Below are positions 1 to 9,148 of a stretch of DNA of 64,000 nt, one piece after another; position 1 is the first letter of the stretch; every line of letters starts with the position of its first letter. The stretch spans positions 87,561,501-87,625,500 of the forward strand of contig NC_088916.1 in the NCBI RefSeq assembly GCF_963576675.1, read 5' to 3'. This DNA comes from Euphorbia lathyris. Lineage: Eukaryota; Streptophyta; Magnoliopsida; Malpighiales; Euphorbiaceae. Under the pieces are notes generated by a model, which ran no database searches, was not told where the DNA came from, and saw only the letters and a list, made by a program, of their open reading frames with translations. The translations under genes were made by a program, and so were the position numbers.

Positions 1-1148
1 ATTGGCTTTGAACGCGACAAAACCCTTTCGGGATAGTTGCCCTTACTCAAATTAAAACTCTTTCGAGATGATAATTTGCCTAAGTGTTCAACAAAGTTTC
101 CTTGTAATGATTTTGAATTCAACTGCATATTAATGAAAACATCAGCCTCACTTATATTGGATTGGTTACCATAAGTGCTGCATAACGATTTGTCGAATAG
201 AACGGACTTTATTAGATGAAATATAAATTGATACAAGTTTACAGAGAACAAGGAGCATCGAGTTCTTCGAGGGCGTGCAAGTGAAGGGCTTGATCGGTTC
301 CGCTTCCTTGGGTTTCCTAAGAGGTTGTCAGGCTCAGGGGCGAACACTCTACTCAATCTTCTCGCTGTAACTTCGTAATAGGGATTCGGTCGGCCACTAC
401 CATGATGCAAACTAAAACTGGAACAATGTCTAAACTCTACTGAGTTGTAATTAAACTATAAACAATATGTGTACCTCATCTTGTTTTGTACAGAATCTAA
501 TTTCTAACTCTCGAAATGTGTTTACTTAGAACTTCGACATAAGTTCTACGCTCTGATTCTATATCTATATTATAACATTTCACATCCACTTTTTCTCAAC
601 ATCAACTCTTTATTTATAGATGTTGAAGGGTTGTGTTTGAAGTGATGTATCCGTTGGTTAAGAGTCGTGTCCGTTGTGAAAGGACGTCTTTATCCACTTG
701 AACGAACGCGTTTCTTGGACTTTCAGCATGTGTTAAATGCTCTTTGTAAATTTTCTGCACTTACCGAGGATGGTAATCCGCGGCCGTGAATGACGTAGCA
801 TTGAGTTGAGCTTCGGACGAAGGGGAGAAATAGCTATACCACGCGTGTCGCGGCCGCGGGTTGAGGATCCACTGTCGCGGCCCGGTGATTTTTCTCACTT
901 CTTAGCTTTCATTCGTGTCTTCAACTTGGCGCTTTCGATTTACGTCGTCTTTGACTCCTTTTGTAGGGTTTTTCTTCTGTTTTAGATCCTTTTTCGTTCC
1001 TATTTGGATTTTACCAAATATTTAGGTACCTTGCAAGAAAGAAAGATATTCGAGAGTAAAAGTAATCTAAACAGATATAAATAACACGAATTTGTAATAA
1101 AAATGATGTAAATGTTAATGATATTTTAGGTATATTTTGGGCTTAACA
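1..1148 (-). repeat. 3' LTR of the Athila element (partial)
   Basis: Aligns base for base with 12,437-13,583 and ends on the plus strand in TTAACA, the partner of the TGTTGA that opens the other LTR copy. The missing part is to the left of the window. It carries GC-rich palindromic blocks (780-880) that recur between the accessory ORFs. Confidence 0.95.
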
Positions 1149-1162
1149 AATCTCCACACTTA
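1149..1162 (-). other. Polypurine tract of the Athila element
   Basis: Immediately inside the 3' LTR the minus strand reads TAAGTGTGGAGATT and then TGTTAAGC. A purine-rich run abutting the LTR's TG is the usual plus-strand DNA priming site. Confidence 0.75.
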
Positions 1163-2687
1163 ATCTTTTGCTAGTCCCGAGCAAAATTTCACTGAATTTA
1201 TTCCTTAACTAATCTCTTTATGAAAATAAAACATATATCTTTGTGTTTACCTTTTAAATTAGTTAAGCCGAAAAGACTAACTTTGCATGGCAAATTTATA
1301 CGCAAAATATCAAACTAACTTAGTATAAGTACGGTATATCATTCGTCTTGTATTTCAATGTTTAAATTGAAGTATTGGGGACGATGTAAGCACGCATGTT
1401 ATTGAGTCTTTCATCTCAAGGCATTTCAAAGCACCAAATTTCCTTTCCCAAACTTGAATTATTATATATGAGTATTAAGTTTAATTTATTTTCTTAGTTA
1501 CGCCCGTGATAAGGGTGGTCTCGATCGTAACTTTATATGGATTTGTTTTGTGTTCGCTTAAGAGGTACCGACCATGCCATGGGTGGACGCAATCGTTACT
1601 TTAAACTTTAAACACGCTTAATTTTTTTTTATTTAAACGTTCCTTTCATACATCGATTGTGATAAGGGTGGTCGCAACCGTGGCCAAAAGTACGCTTTAT
1701 TTATTAATTTCTTCCCTTTCATACCTCGATTGTGATAAGGTTGGTCTCAATCGTGGCCAAAAGTTAAGAATACGATTTATTGATTATAACTTGGGAAAAA
1801 GAAAATTAGCACATTCTTCCTATATTGACTTAAAATTCAACATGTATTATGGCTATAGTTTCCTTAAAAACTTCAATTGGTGTTAATGTAAGACAAAATC
1901 AAAACCGAGCTAAAAATTGTTAGTTTAATTTAATGCCTATAAACCTAATTGAAAATTTAAAATAAGATTTATTATATCATGAATTTCATGATATGAAATA
2001 GAGATTGAAAATAAAGAATTTTTACTTAAATACATTTACTCGAGACAATTTTTACTTAAAATCGTGTCGAAGATTTGTGAAAATTTTGAAAAATATTACC
2101 CGTATAGAAATATTTATTTCTATCGATAATGATAACCTAAAAATAATCATAAAAATTTTAACTTATGATTAATTTATAAATGTAAAAATGATATTTCATA
2201 AAAAATGTTAATTTTTTCATTTGTTGCAATATACTTAAAGTGTTGCAATATACGTTGCATTTTGTATTTTTGAAAACAAGTGTTGCATACATTCATTCAT
2301 TCATTTGCATACATTCGTTCATTCATTCGTTTGTATAAAAATGATATATGTATATATCTCCTCCCACACTTAAATTGGACCATGTCCTCATTGGTGCAAA
2401 AATGGAGATAAAACGTTAAAGATAAAACAAACGGAAAGAAATGAAAGATATAGCAAAGAAAACAAGCATCATAAAATTAAATTAAAACTGAAATTGTACG
2501 AAACATAAGAAAATAAAAATGTACGAAACTGAAATGAAAACAAGATAAGATAAAAATAAAAGATAAAACCTAAGCATGCGGCGGGGAATTCGGAGGTGTT
2601 GGTGAAGTTTCCACATTTCGGCATCGTAAAAATGAAAGCATCCGATGCCGAGTCGATCTATTCGCACGCCTCAAAGAATTGAGGTTG
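1163..2687 (-). other. Athila 3' non-coding region with short repeats
   Basis: No convincing coding sequence. Around 1,501-1,535, 1,654-1,692 and 1,725-1,765 there are imperfect copies of a roughly 38-bp unit containing GTGATAAGG(G/T)TGGTC. At 2,285-2,335 there is an ATTC-type microsatellite. The rest is AT-rich. It lies between the last accessory ORF and the polypurine tract. Confidence 0.7.
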
Positions 2688-3776
2688 TCATTCATCACCA
2701 TGTTGTTTCTCCACCAAATCATCAATCCGTAAATTCATTTGCCGATTATTGGCATTGATTTGGTTCAAAATTCTCCTTAAATCCACCGGATCATTATCGT
2801 GTGTTGCTTGGGCTTGTGGGGCATCTTCCGCTCCGTCCTCCGCTCCTTCTTCCTCGGTACCTACATTATGAGAACTAGAAGCACCTCCACCCATAGTGCC
2901 ACGAAGATGAGCAATACGAGTAGCATAAGAAATAAAAACCGAAGGAGCCGCAGAAACCAACAAATGAGCCCGCTCAAGAGCCGCAATGTCCAAAACCGGA
3001 ACATATCCATGGTAGGTGGACATATCAAAAGTAGCCAATTCATCCCGTGCTCCCAAAACAATAGCGGTTATGAAATTACCGAGAGGGACTTGAGTGGTAT
3101 GAGCCCTCGAAGCACGATATAAATTGTCAAAAATCATTCCAATGCTATCAACCCGTAAACCCTTGAACAAACAATCCCAAACAAACAAATCCCGGACTTG
3201 AATCTTCGAACTCTCAACACGACCAAAAAGTGAAAAACTCAAATACTTGTGAAAGAAGAACACACAATTGTCCTTAATCAACTTGCTTGAAGTGTTTTTA
3301 GAATCAAAAGAAGTTTGGTCGGAAAGAGTTTGCCAAAAAGAGTTATTGTCAAAATCCCGAGGCTTATCATAAAAATCACTAGTAGGGAAACCAAACATGT
3401 TACCCATAGCCTCATAATCAACGGTATAGATGACACCATTATTCCGAAAAGAAATTTCAGTCCTCTTTTTGTTCATCGTCAAAGTAACCAAAAATTCAAC
3501 CACATACTCTTGAATTTGTGGAAAACGCATAGAAGCAAAAGTTTCCCATCCCAAAGTTTCAATAAAAGCAGTAATTTGTGTAGTGAAGTTCAACTTCCTT
3601 ACCGAATCAAAGTCAAGAAACTGCATATCCACGAACTTACAATTGGCGTTTGAAAAGTGCTTGAAACGTCCAACTTCTTCTTCAGAATGAATGTCGAAAT
3701 AAGCCCCGCAACTAATCCTTAGGCGATTAGCCTCAGTGACAGTCGGCTTGTGTCCAACACGCTTTGCTCTAGGCAT
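2688..3776 (-). CDS. Athila accessory ORF A (ATHILA ORF-1-like, function unknown)
   Basis: A 362-residue open frame on the element's coding strand, second after integrase. The text from about residue 35 to 290 resembles the plant retrotransposon ATHILA ORF-1 family (Pfam PF03078), which has no established function; such ORFs are often called env-like by position. Landmarks are LGW at 75-77, a SFR core at about 109-111 and FGFP at 128-131. The C-terminal 60 residues are acidic and then polar, possibly a short coiled coil. There is no signal peptide and no clear membrane span, which argues against a classical envelope protein. It is paralogous to the ORF at 4,855-5,802. Start chosen at the first ATG; the frame is intact. 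Confidence 0.8.
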   Translation of the reverse strand: MPRAKRVGHKPTVTEANRLRISCGAYFDIHSEEEVGRFKHFSNANCKFVDMQFLDFDSVRKLNFTTQITAFIETLGWETFASMRFPQIQEYVVEFLVTLTMNKKRTEISFRNNGVIYTVDYEAMGNMFGFPTSDFYDKPRDFDNNSFWQTLSDQTSFDSKNTSSKLIKDNCVFFFHKYLSFSLFGRVESSKIQVRDLFVWDCLFKGLRVDSIGMIFDNLYRASRAHTTQVPLGNFITAIVLGARDELATFDMSTYHGYVPVLDIAALERAHLLVSAAPSVFISYATRIAHLRGTMGGGASSSHNVGTEEEGAEDGAEDAPQAQATHDNDPVDLRRILNQINANNRQMNLRIDDLVEKQHGDE

Positions 3777-4854
3777 GGTTATGGTGTTTAGGGTTTAGAT
3801 GAAAAAGATGAAAAGAGAGAAAAGCTTGAGGTTGAAGATGAAGTAGAAGTGTTGTATGTAGACTTGAATTGAAAGGGGTAAGTGATTAAAAATGGTAATG
3901 ATGAAATTGGGAAGAGTAAAAGTGAAGTATTGGGAAGAGGTAAGAGTAGGGAATTGGTTAAAATTGGAGGTGGTGTAAGGGTTGTGTAAGGAATAGGTAT
4001 ATATATAGGGTTTGAAGAGGAAGTTTAATAGGTAGAGTAGGAATAGGAAGATTAATGAGTATAGTTGGAATAGGAAGAGGTGTAAGTAGAGGAGGAATAG
4101 GAAGAGTAATAGGTAGAGGTTGAATAGGAAAAAGGTTGAAAATTAGGCCAAAAATCCGGACTTGGAGTTGCCTTTAACACGCGTGTCGCGGTCGTGGATG
4201 TGTATCCGCGGCCGCGGATCGCGTTTTTCAGCCAATTTTTTCTTTGAATTGTTGTGGGAATTTGCTGAAGTTACCGAGAAATACACCATTCGCGGCCGCG
4301 AATCGCGTTTGGCAGCGAATTTTTTGTCTGAATTTGGAGTAAATTTGCTGAAGTTACCGAGAATCCATTAATTCTCGGCCGCGAATCACCTCGTGGCTAC
4401 CCAAATCTGCATATTAACTTCATTTCGTGCATTTTCTTGATAAATCCTATCCTGAACTCCTTAAAAATGTTATCTGTACTTAAAAACATAAATGTAAAAC
4501 ATTAAATGATAAGGAAAACCAAAGGTTTATCCTTATTAATGGAAAAATAAATGAAAAATGCTTTAATTAATGGATGTTAAATTAAGAATAGGAAAGGTTT
4601 GGAACTAAAATTAATTGAAGCATTTATATGCATGTATTAATGTAAGTTAAATGAATCTTTATTTAAGGAATTGAAACTTAGTTATTAATCATTTAATTAG
4701 TAATGAATGGATTAAGTTTGCATTTAATAAGTGCATTAGTTTAGAATTATGGAATTAAATGTTAGTTTAACCAAATAATCAAAAACAGGAAATAATGCAA
4801 AAGAGAAAGATTTTTATTGAATAGAAACATATTTACAAACAAACGAAACAAAAG
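3777..4854 (-). other. Spacer between Athila accessory ORFs with GC palindrome repeats
   Basis: Non-coding. At 3,850-4,130 there is a purine-rich stretch with many GGAATAGG/GTAGAG-like units. At 4,176-4,390 there are about three tandem variants of a module made of a conserved GCTGAAGTTACCGAGAA segment followed by CGCGGCCGCG. The same CG-rich words occur in the LTR. 4,440-4,850 is plain AT-rich sequence. In transcriptional direction the module lies about 400 bp upstream of ORF A. Confidence 0.75.
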
Positions 4855-5802
4855 CTATGCTAAAAATTCGTCCCTTTCAATCGGGATTTTCTTAGCCCTA
4901 TAGCGTTCTATTTTCAACTGCACGAAGGCTTGACGTTCTTGTGCAGAAAGAAAATTGGGTCCTGATCGAAATACTCGTTTCACTAGACCTTCATATTGTA
5001 AAAACTCATAGTCTAGCATTGGGAAAGACTCAGCATCACTCCAAGGAACAGAAATACTTCCCTTGGTCCCTAGAATTATTCCACATACAATATTCCCGAA
5101 TCCAACCTTCTTAGCCTTGGATCTAGATGCGGCAACAAGACCCTCCATCAGAATTTTTGAAGAATCAACCACGTTGCCTTGAAATATATCGCCAAGGACA
5201 TAAAGATCAGATTCTTGGACGACACTACTGAACGTGCGACCGAACAGGCTGTGACTCAGAAACTTATGCAAATATAGCATAGAGTTGGAATAGAAAGACT
5301 TATTATAGGCAAGTTTTGGGTGGAAAGGCCAGATGCCGGTGAGCATTCGCCAAATATCAGTGGACGTCATATCTCTTCCATGATGACGTTTGGTAGTATC
5401 CTTCAAGGGAAAACCAAACCAAGCATGTAATTCTGGATATCCAAAAGTGAAAGTTTTGCCATCCCGACGAAAACTAAGACGCACCCGACGCTTGTTAACA
5501 AAGCGAACCGTACAGAAGAACTCTAATATCCAGTCTCCAATTATAGGAAACTTCATATCAACAAATCTGGTCCATCCTAAGCGTTCCATGTAGCGACTCA
5601 TATCTTCTTTAATTCCCAACTGATCGTTAAGAAAGTCATCCATGTATAGCATTCCGACAAAGAATGTGTATCGAAGCCTCAAGAATCGCCTTCCCTCATC
5701 ATGATTGAAGATGGGAAAGTTACATCCGTAACGCTCTGATATATCAACATGCTTATTGCGTGAAGCAATAACTTTCTTAGATGAAGTGTTTGAGGAAGTC
5801 AT
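4855..5802 (-). CDS. Athila accessory ORF B (paralogue of ORF A)
   Basis: A 315-residue intact frame between integrase and ORF A. It aligns with ORF A along most of its length. LGW falls at residues 75-77 in both. Both then share M(R/K)FP, an SFR motif, FGFP at 129-132, an HK(Y/F)LS-SLFGR block, a VDS and a GN(F/I)...LG block. This supports origin by duplication inside the element. Like ORF A it fits the ATHILA ORF-1 family by pattern and shows no signal peptide or membrane span. It lacks the acidic C-terminal tail of ORF A. Function unknown. Confidence 0.8.
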   Translation of the reverse strand: MTSSNTSSKKVIASRNKHVDISERYGCNFPIFNHDEGRRFLRLRYTFFVGMLYMDDFLNDQLGIKEDMSRYMERLGWTRFVDMKFPIIGDWILEFFCTVRFVNKRRVRLSFRRDGKTFTFGYPELHAWFGFPLKDTTKRHHGRDMTSTDIWRMLTGIWPFHPKLAYNKSFYSNSMLYLHKFLSHSLFGRTFSSVVQESDLYVLGDIFQGNVVDSSKILMEGLVAASRSKAKKVGFGNIVCGIILGTKGSISVPWSDAESFPMLDYEFLQYEGLVKRVFRSGPNFLSAQERQAFVQLKIERYRAKKIPIERDEFLA

Positions 5803-6567
5803 GGTGTTTGGAATGATTAAGGAAGAAAGGTTCTAAACTTAGTTTCTGGATTGTTGAATGGTAAGAAAATCAGAGAATTGTTCTGATTGAGATGAAAAGA
5901 AAGTGACAGAAAACTGAACCTCTAGAACCTATTTATAAGATCCTAGGACGAAAAGAGGTGTTGTTTTTTAAATGAAAAGGCATGAAACATACCTTTTAGA
6001 AATGAAGAAACTTAATGCTTCGTTTCTGAAGAGTTGCATCTGCTGGAAAAAAGGTCAATTTTTGCATAATTTCCCCGTGTCGCGACCGAGGATGCTGACC
6101 CGCGGTCGCGACACGCTGATTTCCTTGCGGAAATCAGTTGTCAAAACTCCAAATTTCTGATCCTCTACCGAGAATCCTCATCCTCGGTAAGTTCAGAAAT
6201 TTTCCTTTCAATTTGAAATCAGAATTCTCAACTGAGAATCTGAAATCCTCTACAAGTCCAGAAATTTTCCTAGCTACTAATTATACCCAAATTCTCAACT
6301 GAGAATTTTAAATTCTCTATAAGTTCAGAAATTTCTTACTTCCTTAAGAATTCTATATATGTGAATCCTCAACTGAGAATTTCAAATTCTCAACTGAGAA
6401 TCACTGAATTTCTTCTAATTCTCATTAAATTCCTAAAAATTAATTAAAATCATGACTTGTATATATTTTTCTATATCTAAAATTCTAATATAAAATGATA
6501 TAATCTAAACAAAACAAAAATAAAAATAAAAAATAATAAAAACTAACTATTAGAAAAATGAAATGAT
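5803..6567 (-). other. Spacer downstream of Athila integrase with palindromes
   Basis: Non-coding. It contains a perfect 12-bp inverted repeat (6,076-6,087 and 6,104-6,115, loop 16 nt) built on TCGCGACC. It also contains four copies of a 16-bp palindrome, ATTCTCAACTGAGAAT, at 6,224, 6,291, 6,365 (one change) and 6,386. The remainder is AT-rich. In element orientation the hairpin lies about 275 bp upstream of accessory ORF B. Confidence 0.8.
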
Positions 6568-9148
6568 TTATATGTCAGGAAATCTTGTTACGAAATTAGT
6601 TCCTATTTCGGAAATATTTTCGTAATAAATTTTACATCGATTACCGTTAACTTTAAAACGATTACCGTTGGTTTCCTCAAGTTCCAAAGAACCATAGTCG
6701 AATGTTTTGACGACTAAATACGGTCTGTCCCATCTGGACTTAAGTTTTCCTAGAAATATACGAAGCCGTGAATTAAATAACAGCACCTTATCTCCAACAT
6801 TAAAGTGTTTGACTTTGATCTTGGCATCGTGCCATTTTTTCACTTTTTCTTTATAAATCCTCGCATTTTCATACGATAGATGTCGTAACTCATCTAACTT
6901 ATTTAAATTGAGCAAACGTTTCTTTCCTGCTTGTTGTAAATCAAAATTAAGTTTTCTAATAGCCCAATAGGCTTTATGTTCTAATTCAACTGGTAAATGA
7001 CATGCTTTTCCATATACCAAATGGTATGGAGTCATTCCTATTGGTGATTTAAATGCAGTACGGTATGCCCATAGCGCATTATTGAGTTTTTGTGACCAAT
7101 CTTTTCTTGATGATGAAACAGTTTTCTCTAGAATCCATTTGAGTTCTCTATTTGAGATCTCCGTCTGACCATTCGACTGAGGATGGTATGGCGTTGACAC
7201 GCGGTGGCGTGCTCCATATTTTTTCATAAGCATATCAAAATTTCGATTTATGAAATGGGTACCGCCATCACTAACAACGAATCTAGGACAACCGAATCTA
7301 TAAAATATATCGTCAAGAAAATTAATAACTACTTTAGAATCATTCGTAGGGGTTGCAATTGCTTCAACCCACTTCGAAACATAATCAACGGCTACTAATA
7401 TGTAAGTTTTACCATTGGAAGGCGGAAAAGGTCCCATGAAATCAATTCCCCACATGTCGAAGATTTCAACTTCCAACACGTTTTTGAGGGGCATCTCATC
7501 TTTCCTTCCTAAATTTCCCGTTCTTTGGCATTTATCACAACGAGTAATAAATGAACCAACGTCCTTAAACATTGTAGGCCAAAAGAAACCACATTCTAAT
7601 ATTTTAGCTACCGTTTTATTAACTCCATTATGTCCTCCATATGAGCTGGAATGACATTCTGTTATTATAGATTCATATTCATTTTCTCCAACACATCTCC
7701 TAATTATCCCGTCACCACATGATTTGAATAGAAAGAGATCTTCCCAAAAATATTGTTTAATATCGAAGAAAAATTTCTTCCTTTGTTGGGAAGATAATCC
7801 TTCCGGAACAATATCGGTTGCAAGATAATTAGCAAAATCTGCATACCATGGTGACATGATACTTTCTACTTGATAGAGATGTTCATCGGGGAAATCATCT
7901 CGTATACCGACAGTTTCACCTATAGGACCGTTTTCATCTTCTAGTCTCGATAGATGATCGGCGATAAGGTTTTCTACTCCCTTTTTGTCTTTAATTTCTA
8001 TATCAAATTCTTGTAACAACAAAACCCATCTAATCAGACGCGGTTTTGCATCTTTCTTAGCAAACAGATAACGTAAAGCTGCGTGATCTGTATAAATAAT
8101 AACTTTAGATCCTAACAAGTATGACCTAAACTTATCACATGCAAATACTACGGCTAACATCTCTTTTTCTGTTGTTGTGTAATTTAATTGTGCACCGGAC
8201 AATGTGTGACTTGCATAATAAATAACATGTAATCTTTTATCCTTTCTTTGACCTAAAACACATCCCACTTCTAGGTCACTTGCATCACACATGATTTCAA
8301 AAGGTAAATCCCAATCGGGCTTAGCAATTATGGGTGCACTGACTAAGGCTGTTTTCAATGTTTCGAAAGCTTTAATGCAATCTTCATTAAAGTCGAAGGT
8401 TGAATCCTTCATAAGTAAATTAGTAAGTGGTTTGGAAATTACAGAAAAGTTTTTTATAAATCTTCTGTAAAAACCTGCATGTCCTAGAAAAGATCTTACT
8501 CCCTTGACAGTTGTTGGTGGGGGTAATTTTTCTATTACTGAAGTTTTTGCTCTATCCACTTCTAATCCTTTTTCGGATATTTTATGACCTAAAACAATTC
8601 CTTCGTCAACCATGAAATGACATTTTTCCCAATTTAATACTAAATTCGTTTCTTCGCATCTAGAAAGAACTTTATCTAAGTTTTTTAAACATGCATCAAA
8701 AGAATCTCCATAAACTGAAAAATCATCCATAAATACTTCCATGATATCTTCGATGAAATCATTAAAAATTGCAGTCATACAACGTTGAAAAGTTGCTGGT
8801 GCATTACATAGACCAAAAGGCATTGTTCTATATGCAAATGTTCCATAAGGACATGTGAAGGTTGTTTTATCTTGGTCATCCGGGTAAATATATATTTGAA
8901 AGAATCCAGAATAGCCATCAATAAAACAATAAAATGCATGACCGGCTATCCTTTCGATCATTTGATCGATGAAAGGTAAAGGAAAGTGATCTTTCCTAGT
9001 TGCCTTATTTAGGTTCCTATAATCTATACAAACCCTCCAACCGGTGGTGGTTCGCGTAGGTATTAATTCACCTTCATCATTCCTTACTACAGTTATACCT
9101 CCCTTTTTGGGTACACAATGGATTGGACTAACCCATTCACTATCCGAA
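6568..9148 (-). CDS. Athila pol: reverse transcriptase, RNase H, integrase
   Basis: Open frame from a frameshift near 9,148 to the stop at 6,568. Counting from an internal Met at 8,961: RT palm with FMDD at 77-80; RNase H with D226, E266 and D292; integrase zinc site H437, H444, C475, C478; and a DD35E core D507, D565, E601. RT copies the RNA genome, RNase H degrades it, and integrase inserts the cDNA in the nucleus. The 50-60 codons upstream of 8,961 are also open and contain the expected RT N-terminal text. The upstream protease frame runs out of register between about 9,145 and 9,152, so this copy cannot make a normal gag-pol polyprotein. No chromodomain is visible, as expected for Athila. 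Confidence 0.92.

Noticed and set aside
780..880. CpG-island promoter of a host gene
   Set aside because: The same GC blocks are repeated in the other LTR and inside the element, so they belong to the retrotransposon.
2482..2667. 61-codon frame beside accessory ORF A
   Set aside because: Low-complexity hydrophobic translation of AT-rich DNA with no homologous copy next to ORF B.
2688..5802. True envelope proteins of an endogenous virus
   Set aside because: Neither accessory ORF has a signal peptide, transmembrane anchor or cleavage site. Position alone does not show envelope function.
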